Assembly (NCBI GenBank): GCA_017311315.1
Contig: CM029640.1
Span: 16,274,829 to 16,338,828 of the forward strand
Reading direction: 5' to 3'
Origin: Dendrocalamus latiflorus
Lineage: Eukaryota > Streptophyta > Magnoliopsida > Poales > Poaceae
Length of the DNA stretch: 64,000 nt
Shown one piece after another: positions 33,007 through 43,820 of the stretch (position 1 is the stretch's first letter; every line of letters starts with the position of its first letter). Position numbers and translations under genes: made by a program. The notes under the pieces were generated by a model that saw only the letters and a list, made by a program, of their open reading frames with translations, ran no database searches and was not told where the DNA came from.

Positions 33007-34183
33007 GGATTGAGGGGCTGCATGCCCACTTGAGCATTTTTGGAGGGAATTAGGGTTAGCTCTAGTCAAAAGAGGCTTTAGGAGGTGGTTTTCCTTTAGT
33101 CTTTAGTGGTTGGAGAGACAGAGTTTGTTAGGGTGCTCCCTCTGTCCTCTACGATGTCTTCTAGGTGGTAGAACAAAGAGTTCATCCCCTCCTCCAAGCA
33201 TTCATGGTTGAGGTTTGAGAGGTTGGAGAGGGTTTGAGAGTCATGTAATCTTTCACCTTGTTCTAATGTCCATGCGTATCGTGACTCCTTGTATTTCCTT
33301 TTGATTCAATGAATGAAATCTGAAGTTTTATCTCCAGTGCTCTCTCTGTTCTCAGTTCTTCCTTCGATACTCTTTGGAATGGATTTTTGAGTTTCTTGAT
33401 CTCTTGTTGGTTCTTGCTGTGGAGGTGCAAAATGGGTTGCTCAGTGATGGGATAGTTCCTCCAGATCATTTGATCAAGTTTCTCAAGAGCAAAACCTAAT
33501 TTAATCTCAGTTTTAGATTTCAGCCTCCTCTGTTTTTGTATTTCTCGTTCTAGGGTTTGAGCAAGATTTTGTTTCCCTCAACGAAATGGCATGAAATTTG
33601 GCATGGAGAGTCCAGAGGCTATCAACTAGCTTCCCTCAAAATTTCATGGCCAGAGGAGCAACGATTGAGGAGTAATTTGATTTTTGGTGGAGGCTCTGTA
33701 AGGTTTCAGGTTTTAGCCCTCTTTGAATTTCTAGGGTTTGGAGTTATTTTCGTTTCCCTTCACGAGATGGCATGAAACTTGGCATGAGAGGTCCAGAGGC
33801 TATTGCTAATCTATCCTCAAAGTTTCATAGCCAAATGATCAAAGATGAAATGGGAATTTGAGTTTTTGGACAACTCTCTGTACTTTTCAGGTTTTTGTCC
33901 AAACTCTGAATTTCTTGCTTCTAAGTTTGATTTCTTTGTTTCCTTTAGCCCTCTTGCTATTTAGTTCAAGTTCTTGATCTTTTGGGCTAAGTAGACCAGC
34001 TGGATTTCATCTTTTTCTTCAGTTTGTGGGTGGTTTACAATTTCTACCGCTTGCTGTTTTCAGACTGCATTTTCAGCATTTCTTAGTGCAGTTTTCAGCC
34101 TCTTTTTGCTGCAGTTTTCAGCCTCTTTCAGCTGCAGTTTTCAGCTGAAATTGCTGCTGTTTTCATCGTCTATTTGCTGCAGT

Positions 34184-34300
34184 TTTCAGCAGCCAAAATC
34201 AGCACTTTGAGTGCAGTTTTCAGCAGCCAAAATCAGCACTTTCAGTGCAGTTTTCAGCAGCCAAAATCAGCACTTTTAGTGCAGTTTTTCAGCAATCAAA
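34184..34300 (+). repeat. 34-bp tandem repeat with hairpin in copia B LTR
   Basis: CCAAAATCAGCAC recurs at 34193, 34227 and 34261 (period 34). Each unit contains GCACT, a three-base spacer (TTG, TTC or TTT), then AGTGC, or a close version, forming a small stem-loop; the arms stay constant while the spacer varies. Confidence 0.8.
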
Positions 34301-34461
34301 AGACCATCAAGTAGCAGCAGTTTGCAGTCTTTTTGCTCAGTTCTAGTTGCTCCTTCTTGATAGCTTTGTAGCTATTGGAGAGGAATCGTTTCGTGAGTAT
34401 TTTGGGGGAGCAAATTTTAAAGTCGACATTCACCCCCCTCTGTCGCCATTTCGGTCCTACA

Positions 34462-34878
34462 CTTCCTCCTTTCTTGCCACTCAAGCCTCGCAGCTACCTC
34501 GAGTCTTCGTCGTTTTCGACACATCCGACCGTTTTGACCTCGACACCGCCCGTGTCTAGTCCGGTCACCCCATGCCTCGCCATGACTCCGCCTCGACGTC
34601 CTGCAGCCATTACAAACAAGAAACACATCACATAACACCGCTCGATAACATGTAATCAATAGAAACATTAAGAGTAATCTTAAGCAAGTAAAAGCCCAAA
34701 CCTGTCGTAACAAGCGACAAAGCATCCTAAACCCATACGACCAAGTTGGACCAAGTCCGACCAAACTGATTGCACAACGCAATGACAAGGCACAAACCTC
34801 ACAAACCAAACTCGACTTTCCTAAAACTGATGTCAATTACTCATCACACACTCGGGATCACCTCCACATGGTCCATCA
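34462..34878 (-). mobile_element. Copia copy C, truncated 3' LTR
   Basis: On the minus strand it starts TGATGGACCATGTGG directly after the polypurine tract AAGGGGGAGAT and runs 417 bp before breaking at the end of the LTR of copy B. The break is inside the LTR, so copies B and C are joined tail to tail with the rest of this LTR lost. Confidence 0.85.
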
Positions 34879-36590
34879 ATCTCCCCCTTGATGAGTATAT
34901 TGACAAACCCAGAAAAAGCGCAAAGTTGAGTTAGAGTTTGAGAAAGAGAGTCAAACATGGTCTAAGAGAAATCAAAGAAGCTATGACCATGTCGACGAAG
35001 GAACACTAGAGCTACAAAAGAAAGAGCAAATTGTTCTCCAAAGCTCAAGAAGGTTCCCAAATGGCTTTTTCTCCGCTATTCTCCCCCTTTTGGCAATAAA
35101 CACATCAAGGATGCAAAAGAGAGAATAAGGTCACAAAAGTGGATGAAATGACTGTAATTTTATTTAATCTAATCATTTAGAGCCATGAAGATTATCCAAA
35201 ATGACCAAATGAGAATTACCTCAAGCCATAACACATAAGTATGCTATCAAGATCATGACAAGACATGTATAATCAAGCTAAGCAAAATAAGTCACAATCT
35301 GAAAATTAGTCGAATTTCTTAGTATGTTAAGTCATCTATGATTAAAGTCTAGCTATAGGTATCCAAAGATGATGCAGGCCATGTCAATAATCTAAGTGGA
35401 ACCAAGAAGTTAGTGTTGAGTCAATATAGAGTGCTACAAGTTCTAGAATGAGACATTTAGTTAAGTACTTGTTCTATGTGGATTTAAGCAAATTGAGCAC
35501 ATTTGTCATAAGTTTTTCTTTTAAAGCTCATGATTGTTTCCAACCAACATTTTTAATTATATGCTAGATCTCAAGCCTTATGCGACTACTCCAAGCTAGA
35601 AGCTTAAGAAGATAGTCTTGATCATCCAAAACTCCCTCTAAGTTCATGCCAAGTGCAATGACAAGCAGTCTCATGAGAAAGAATTGGTGAGATCAGTTTT
35701 TCGCACAAAAGAGATCTTTTTGCATTCATAAACATAAGACTTGTACTAACTCATGTGTCATTGAGAAACTAGAATAGCTCAATCTAAAGCTCAATATAGA
35801 TTCAAGACTCAACTCAGCCTATTTGACATGGCAAGAATCATAAGTGAATAACTAAAGACAGACTAGTCTCAAAATTTAACATGACATGAATTAATTCAAG
35901 TTGTGCATTTTAATCAACCTATCATGGCAAAGACTTGACTACACATATAAAGTCATGATCAATCTAGCAATGAAGCACAAACCATGGCAGGATGTAAAGC
36001 AATGTAAGCATGTCATGAAAGGATAATAATCAAGGCTCCATGCAGTTATATTACAATGCAGAATGAAATGCAGAAAATCCAGCTCCCCCTCAACATGTGA
36101 TGCAGCTTTTACTTCAAGTTGAGTTATGTCAACATTAAGATGTAGAAGCTCCCAAATGAACTCCCCCTGAACCAAAGCAATAAAATTGAGAAGCTGGCAA
36201 GAAAATCAGAAAAAGCAGTCCTTAAAGCATAGATAAGATATAGAGGATACTATGGCTCAGACTGACTCTCATCTACCCCATATAACTCTAAGACTACCAA
36301 CTGATCCTCTAGCACACTAAGGAGCAAACACGTACCCTGTCTACCCGAGGGTGGCCCAACCCTCGCTAGAACCTACAAAAAGTGAGTGAGCTCAACTTAG
36401 TGAGAAGAGAACCAACTAATAAGCAGCATCCTAGAATCACAAGATAAGAGTAAGAAGTCTAAACAGCTAGACAATAGAAGCACTCTAATCTATGTTAGAA
36501 AGACTAATCCAAATGCACCCGTATGCAATGCAACAGAAAGGAATAAGAGCATAATAAACATGATAAGGCATGAAGTACAAAAACTCCCCC
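34879..36590 (-). mobile_element. Copia copy C, region between RNase H and 3' LTR
   Basis: Inverted counterpart of 30611-32476, with the same GGGGGAG tracts (as CTCCCCC near 34883, 35083, 36080, 36164 and 36584 on the plus strand). No reading frame of note. Confidence 0.82.
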
Positions 36591-39517
36591 TCACAACAGT
36601 CCATAAGGACAAACCACCCCAAGCTCTCCCCGCAGAGCTGAAAACCTAGAGCTATCCAAAGGCTTAGTAAATATATCAGCCAACTGGTGGTCACTGTCTA
36701 CAAACTGGAGCACTATGTCACCCTTCTCCACATGGTCTCAAAGGAAGTGATATCGGATATCAATGTGCTTGGTCCGAGAGTGCTGCACTGGGTTCTTGGC
36801 AATGTTAATCGCAGAAGTGTTATCACAAAAGAGTGGAACACTGTCGATAACTAACTCGAAGTCCCGTAGGGTCGAGACCATCCAAAGCACCGTGCAACAC
36901 CGGACTGCTTCCTCGAAGACCAGGAAACGAGAGAAGTGCCAATGAATTGGCAGGTGCCAGAAGTGCTCTTCCTATCTATCCTATAGCCAGCAAAGTCTGC
37001 GTGCGAGTAGGCTCTAAGGGAAAGACAGGATGAGGAAGAGTACCAGATACCATAGTCTATGGTAGCTCGAAGATACCGAAGGATGCGCTTCACCGCCTGG
37101 CGGTGAGATACGTGAGGAGAAGCCTGAAACCTAGCACAAAGACACACAGCGAAGTGTATGTGCGGTCTCGAGGCAGTGAGGTACAAGAGGGAGCCAATCA
37201 TGCTGCGATACTCCTTCTGATCAACTGGCTTGCCGTCCTCATCTGGGTCAAGAGAAGCTATGAACGCCATGGGAGTTGACACAAGCTTACCATCACTCAT
37301 GTCAAAGCGTCTCAGGAGGTCACGAGTGTACTTGCCCTGATGCAAGAAGGTACCCTCCCAAGTCTACTTGATCTGGAAGCCAAGGAAGAAGGTCAACTCA
37401 CCCATCATACTCATCTCAAACTCGGTGCTCATGACATCCGAGAACTGTGAAATAAGAGTATGAGAAGAGCCGCCAAAGATGATGTCATCCACATAGATCT
37501 GGACGAGCAGAAGGTCAACGCCATGCCGGCGAATGAACAAGGTCTTATCCACCTTACCCATCTCAAAACCATGACTCAACAAATAGGACTTAAGCCTCTC
37601 ATACCAAGCTCTAGGGGCCTGCTTAAGTCCATACAACGCTTTGGAAAGTTTGAAGGCATGGTTTGGGTATTTGGGGTTCTCGAAACCTGGAGGTTGTCTC
37701 ACATAGACCTCTTCCTCAATAAAGCCATTGAGGAAGGCACTCTTGACATCCATCTTGTAAAGCTTGAAGCCCTTAGAAGCTGCGAAAATAAGCAGGATTC
37801 TAATGGCCTCAAGTCTAGCTATAGGGGCAAAGGTCTCCTCAAAGTCTAAACCCTCAACCTGTGAGAAGCCCTGAGCTACCAGTCTAGCCTTGTTCCGAAT
37901 GACAACCCCATCCTCACTCTGCTTGTTCTTGAACACCCACTTAGTCCCAATGACATTATGACCTCAAGGGGGCTCAACAAGCAAGCAAACCTTGTTTCTC
38001 TCGAAGTTTTCCAACTCCTCATGCATGGCATTGACCCAAGACTCATCAGAAAGAGCATGACAAATGTCCTTGGACTCAAAGGTGGCAACAAAGGCAGAAT
38101 GGAGACATAAATGAGACATGCCGGATCTTGAGCGGGTGACTCGCTCAAAAAGGTCTCCAATAATCTGCTCAGAAGGATGGTCTTTCTGGATATGTTGAGG
38201 AGGTCCAGGATGAGAAGAAGAAGTGGCATTTACCTCATGAGCTGAAGAGGTAGGAACAGAGCCACTAGCTCCAGAAGAGGCAGAAGGCATGGGCTGATCG
38301 CCTGGAGGTGCAGTGGAGGAAGGCACCTCAAGTGAAGGATGAGGAACTGGATCGGGTAGACAACCCTCATCTCCATCATCCTTGTCATCCACAAAGATGG
38401 GCTCGGACTACTCTAAAGAACCTGAGATATCGGGCCTAGTCCCAGGACTGGCCTCGTCGAAGGTCACTTCACATGTCTCTACCAATTTACTAGACTCACA
38501 GTTCCAGACCCTACACGCCCGTGAAGAAGCCGAGTAACCTAGAAAGATACCATCACAAGAACGTGACTCGAACTTATCTAGGTTCCCAGACTTCAGAATG
38601 AAACACTTGCAACCAAATACACGAAAATGCGAGACACTGCGCTTTCGCCCATATCTCAACTCATAAGAAGTGCGATGCAAGTGTGCCCGAAGAAAAACTC
38701 TGTTCGAAACATGGCACGCGGTCGCAATAGCCTCAACCCAAAACTTCCTGGGTGTAGAGTACTCATCGAGCATCGTCCTAACCATCTCGACCAAGGTACG
38801 GTTCGCCCTCTCCACGACGCCATTCTGCTGTGGGACGTGAGGAGAAGAGAACTGGTGCTCTACACCTGTCTCATCACAGAACCTCTCAAAGTAGGAATTC
38901 TTGAACTCCGTGCCATTGTCACCGCGGATTGCTCGTAAGGCACCCGGGAGCTCAACAGAAAGCCTACTAAAAAGACCTCAGAAATGTGTAAACGTCTCAT
39001 CCTTCGAGGCTAGAAAAACACCCAAGAGAACCTCGAGAAGTCATCAACCATGACAAGAACATACCACTTCCCTCCTACTGACTGCACTCGGGCTGGTCCA
39101 ACTGTGTCCATATGGAGCAGCTGTACGTCCTGGTGCATCGGTCATAGTCACTGTGACCGGAGGGTGAGAAGCGGCAACTATCTTGCCGTGCCGGCAAGGA
39201 GCACAAATAATATCTTTGACCATCTTGAGTTTCGGCAGACCACGAATGAGATCGTGGCCGCTAACTCGGGTCAAATGGTCAAATCCAATATGATCAAGTC
39301 TCCTATGCCAGAAGGTAAGATCACGGGACTCTGAAGCGACTAAACACCGGAGAGGATCACCAGAATACTCAGAAAAATCAGCACGAAAGATCCTCCCATA
39401 ACGACAAATCCCGCAAATCAGACTACCCGAAGAATCAAGAATTTTGCAGGCGTTTTTCTTAAAGCTCACCTCGAAACCGTCATCGGTAAGCTGAGAGACT
39501 GAAAGCAAATTATACTG
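36591..39517 (-). pseudogene. Copia pol, copy C (integrase to RNase H), broken
   Basis: Minus-strand continuation of the protease part at 47459-47683, separated by the 3.6-kb-LTR element. Segments: end of protease and integrase zinc region (39508-39044), integrase core (38815-38408), linker (38392-37964), RT (37936-37364, with IYVDDIIFGGSS), RT end and RNase H (37345-36591). Stop codon at 36591-36593. Frameshifts and stops separate every segment; the RNase H is damaged near 36900. Non-functional. Confidence 0.9.
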
Positions 39518-40086
39518 TGTAACAGCCCAGCTGTTTATTTCAAAATTTTTAGTAAAAAAAAATTAAAAAGTTATTTTAATTTAAAATAAAATCAAGTGTT
39601 CTTTGGTTGCTTGATTTTTTGGAGTTTTTGAATTTATTGGATTAAATTAAAGCTTAGAAAGTAAAAATGTTTAGATGGTTAAAATATACCTCAATTAAAT
39701 CCGAAATTATTTTATTTGGTATTTTCGGGTTCCAAGGATATTTGTAGAATTTTCTTGAATTTTTTTCGAATTTATTTTATTTTATTTTTTTGGGAGAAAA
39801 ATATATTATTTTAATTCCTGTTTTCTCTCTCCTCCTATTCATCTTCTCCAGAGCGTGCGTTTCTTGTCCAGAGCAATGGCGTGGCCATGAACGCAACTTT
39901 CAAGCTTTCATTCCTCTTGAATTTCTCCACCGTTTTTCATGAAATCAAGTGCATTCACTTGCTCTCTTCATGACTCCTCCATTCCCAACCGTTTCCCTCC
40001 ACCTTTATGTGTAATTACACGAAAATGAAACCGTTGCTCTAAAAGACATCGCCGGTTGATCTCCCTCTCCCGTCCACCTCCGCCAC

Positions 40087-40093
40087 TATAAAA
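40087..40093 (+). promoter_or_regulatory. TATA box, 5' LTR of LARD-type element
   Basis: TATAAAA in a GC-rich setting about 570 bp into the LTR; the identical site is at 44389-44395 in the 3' LTR. Confidence 0.6.
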
Positions 40094-42454
40094 GGAAGCA
40101 CCGGGTGCCCCTCCTCATCCTCAGTCATCCCCAAAAGTTTCAAGTCCTCTCTCCCTTCCTTCTCTCCGCAATCGCCATTTTTGTTTTGTTAACCGAACGG
40201 CGTTCATCGGCCGTTTGCGCCTTCTACAGTGGAGTTCCGCCACTTTTGACCATACCATCGTCTTTTTCTCCGTGCGTTCTACGCGATGCTTGCCTCGCCT
40301 TTACCGGATCTGCGCCGGAGCATCACCGGACCACCGTGGCCAGACCGCGCTGTCGCATCTCTCCTCGCTGCGAGCCGACCATGCGTGTTCCATCATAACC
40401 GAGGTGAGCACTGCGTTCCTTGTGTTCTCTTCTTCGTTTCGCCGCAAACCCCACATGCTAACTCCTCTCCGTTTGCCCGGAACGCCGATGTCAACCCGAC
40501 GGTCGTAAAATGTCTTCTCCACCGTGTTCCGCCACCATCCGATGTTCTTTGGCCGAGCCGTTTGCACCGTTGAGTTTGCCTCGACGCGTTCTACATCGTG
40601 GTTCCATCGCCATCGCCTAAAGATTCCCCGAGTCCTCGTCGACCTTGTCAGGCCCAGACACTAAAACTGTACCTTCGCGCGTACCCACTTTTTCGGTGAG
40701 CGCTTTAATTTTTGTTCACGTCATATTGTGTCCTAGTCTCTAAGAAATTTTTCTACCATTTTGTTTAATTTTTCGTGGAGCCAATTGTCAGAAATTGAGC
40801 TTTCCGCGAAAATGGCCGTTTTTGACTCTCGACGTCGATCCGTCGCCTCCGGGAAGCCTTAGCCCATGCCGTAATTTTTCGTAGACTTACCTCGGCATGT
40901 TTTACGCCATGCTTCCTTCCTTTTCCCCAAAAAGCCTCACAAATTTTCGCCTCCGACACCTTGCCATGGCCGCCAATGACATCTCGTGTCCCCATCTATC
41001 GGTTGGTGTTTTTCCCAATCCGTTCACGTCATATCGTGCCAAACCATCCCATTTAGCTACCTTCCAAATGGTTTTAGATTCGCTTCACCGAGCACTAAGA
41101 TATTAAGTTTTTCCTTTCTCTCTACCGTCGCCGTTCAAACATCGATGGTATCGTCTCTGTTCCTCGTCGCCGTATCCATGTCACCACCTTCATCTCATCG
41201 CCAGGATTCCATTTTCCCCATTTGCTAGCCACCTCGCAGCCTACCGACACCATACTGTTCAAAAAGTAATTGTCAGATGTCGTTATCATTTCATGTGATG
41301 TCCAAAACCTCCAGATTTTCGTTCTCCCTCATACAAACTCCGAATCCGTTGATTCTTTCTCCTAAATTCATCTAAGATCATTATATCTATCTCCCAGTAT
41401 ATATTTTATAATTTTCGGATTTTATTCGGATTTTATTTGAATTTATTTTGTTTGGTTCTTCGCGTGTAGACTACGACTATTCCGGAGAGTTCGACTTCGA
41501 CGATTCGCAACCTCAAGTCTTCGAGCAAGGCAAGTTACACCTTTGATCATGTTGCTCCCACTAATTTAAATTATTTATGTTGTTTTCAAAATTATTATGC
41601 ATGCGTACTTTTATTCAATCTAATTTAAATTCGATTTGAATTCTAGTTATACCCAATTCCTTTGTTTATGGCCAAATTTGACATTGAACTTCCTATGCCT
41701 TGTCACCCTAGATGAAAACCTAGTTAGTACATTAGTATTAACTGGGAATTTTATAGACTTGCTTAGCCATGCTTAGAATAATTCGGGTGGGAAGAATTGT
41801 TCCACATAAAATGATAAAGTTTTCAAATGTATTCTTGACTTTGGTGAGTCAAGAAGGATTATGAAATATTTTCAAAAAAAAATATGGAAACTTGGTTTAG
41901 ACATAGGCAAATGGTTAGAGTGGTGGGTGCTTGCTGGCATGCATTGTTGTTTGGTGACACAATGTTGATTGCCAGGCACAAGGGGTATGTGGTTGGTGCC
42001 TGAGTCAGTTAAGGACCGGTCTGTGAGCTACTATTGCAAAGCCCTATCGTACTACCACAAGTCTGGTATGGGACAGACCTGGCCGAATAATTTGTGAAGT
42101 TCCAACATGATCTTGCTATAGGCTGAATGTGAGCGCGGCGTAGGCCGTGAGAAGTCTCACATGGCACAAGAGGGGGCTCCAGCATGTGGATTCATGTTGT
42201 GGTGAAACCTTAGTGGCGGCGTGATTATGTTGACAACGGATCATTGTAAAGGCTTTGTCATGATCTCCTCGCCGCACACCTAAGGAAGTGTGTAACTCGC
42301 GTGGCAAACCGGGATGATCATGTCTTGTGGGTAAAGCTGTACAACCTCTGCAGAGTGTATAACCTATCCTGGATAGCCGTGCCCACGGTCATGGGCAAGC
42401 TGAGTGAAGTTTTTCACGGATTAGACTTTGGTTTTCAAAATGGTTTGCGAAAAC

Positions 42455-42590
42455 CTTGTGGATGGATGGAATCCACGAGAGATGAAAACCTTGCGGATGG
42501 ATGGAATCCGTGAGAGATTGAAATCTGGTGAATGGATGGAATTCATCAGAGTTGCGCAGTGAAAGCGTGTGGATGGATGGAATCCATACG
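42455..42590 (+). repeat. Four stem-loops with invariant loop, 5' LTR
   Basis: Stem-loops at 42455-42479, 42490-42514, 42525-42549 and 42566-42590. Each has 9-bp arms around loop GGATGGA. Arms: CTTGTGGAT/ATCCACGAG; CTTGCGGAT/ATCCGTGAG; CTGGTGAAT/ATTCATCAG; CGTGTGGAT/ATCCATACG. Differences between units fall on both arms together and pairing is kept, partly through G-T (G-U in RNA) pairs. A further GGTTTTC/GAAAACC hairpin lies just upstream at 42430-42455. Confidence 0.9.
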
Positions 42591-43156
42591 TGAGCTTTTG
42601 GAAAAGATGGTCCGGGTGGGATGCCCGTGGATAGGTTAGTGTTTGGTTGGAGCCTGCACTAACGATATTATTTTGTTAAAATCTTGTTTCTATTTATCGT
42701 ATCAAATTCAGCTTTTGCACTTACTTATGATATTTAATTCAAAGTTGCCTTCTATGCAAATAAACCATATTATGCCTTCCTTTGATATTCCATATGCATG
42801 CATCTATTCTGTTAAACCTCCTGGTGTAACTTGTGGAGTACTTTTTGTACTCATGTTGCTATATCTAACTCTTTTCAGAGGAAGCCTTCGACGACTTCGG
42901 TGAGGATTGCGAGTAGGCCACGTCTTACAGTCATTCGCCTTGTGGGAAGGCTGGATGGGCTGCTACTTTATGTATTTCTTCCGCTGTCTTCTTTTGCTAT
43001 TATTGTAAAACTTTGGCCATCAGGCTCATATTAGCTAAATAAAGTTTGTCATTACACATGATAATTGTCTTTGTGATACTGTGTGCACTAGCTTTTCCTG
43101 GGATAGTGCGATTAACACAGAGGGTTCTGGAGTTGTTGCTCCGGGTCCCGACAGAG

Positions 43157-43170
43157 ATGGTATCAGAGCT
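43157..43170 (+). promoter_or_regulatory. Primer binding site of the LARD-type element
   Basis: ATGGTATCAGAGCT, complementary to initiator tRNA-Met, begins a few bases after the 5' LTR. Confidence 0.85.
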
Positions 43171-43807
43171 ATGACGACTCTAAGACATGACCGTAGGTAG
43201 AATAGAATGGTCAGACCTTAAGGATTTATTTTAAATAACAAGTAATTTCAAAAGTTTCCCTATTCTTACCTCTCAATCTTTGCTTACCCTTATCTCTCAT
43301 TCCTTTCTCATCTTTATATCATTTGAGAAAAACCTATTTCTGTCTCTTCCCTTGTTCCAAGCAACTATAGATAGCAACAGCTGGAATTCATCGACTCTGC
43401 CACCACTTCAATCTTCTCTTTGAAGGATCTTGCTTCGTAACTCGACAGTCGCGAAGGATCACACCAAGACAACCCTTACCTCTCTAGGATAAGTTGTTAA
43501 GCTAGAAAGTAGATGATGTTATGAGCTGTCAGTTTTCTCTTTTGTCGGCAGCCGTAACTATTGCTTGTTGTTTGCATAATAAAGGTTTTGCTAGTTGTTT
43601 TGTTTTGGGTTGCGCAAAACATCCGTTGTTCCTCTTAGCCTTGAGTCTCCTCTCTCCTAATCTTTGGAAGCATCAAGCTGAAGCACCAACTGCCAACAAC
43701 CTTTGCGAAAAGACGACTGAACTAGATCTCAGCACAAGCCACACAGAGTAAGATCCAAACATATTTCTTTGCTAGCCCGTGCGAATCTCGGGGACGAGAT
43801 TTTGTTT

Positions 43808-43820
43808 AAGGGGGGTAGTT
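43808..43820 (+). promoter_or_regulatory. Polypurine tract of the LARD-type element
   Basis: AAGGGGGGTAGTT immediately before the 3' LTR. Confidence 0.8.

Larger units (their letters stand above)
32477..34461 (+). mobile_element. Copia copy B, 3' LTR
   Basis: 1,985 bp, TGAGAGATCAGG to TCGGTCCTACA, preceded by the polypurine tract AAGGGGGAGAT. Same family as the LTRs of copies A and D. No primer site follows; an inverted LTR fragment of copy C is joined directly. Confidence 0.9.
39518..43153 (+). repeat. 5' LTR of the LARD-type element (3,636 bp)
   Basis: Open frames inside (for example 40105-40573) occur in both LTRs but show no domain and overlap in several frames; I regard the LTR as non-coding. 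Confidence 0.92.
43154..43820 (+). mobile_element. Internal region of the LARD-type element
   Basis: 667 bp. Left: primer site GATGGTATCAGAGC. Right: GAATCTCGGGGACGAGAT and polypurine tract. A 76-residue open frame (43521-43751) has no recognisable domain. It looks like the two ends of a Tekay element with gag-pol removed. Confidence 0.85.

Noticed and set aside
32494..33007. Open frames in the start of the copia B LTR, also in copies A, C and D
   Set aside because: They lie upstream of the TATA box within the LTR, are not conserved in frame and carry no motif.
40105..41228. Open frames in the 3.6-kb LTRs, repeated at 44407-45528
   Set aside because: Present in both LTRs only because they are copies; small indels between LTRs change the frames without constraint.
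42455..42590. MicroRNA precursor
   Set aside because: Stems of 9 bp are too short for a plant miRNA hairpin; better explained as a repeated structural signal.
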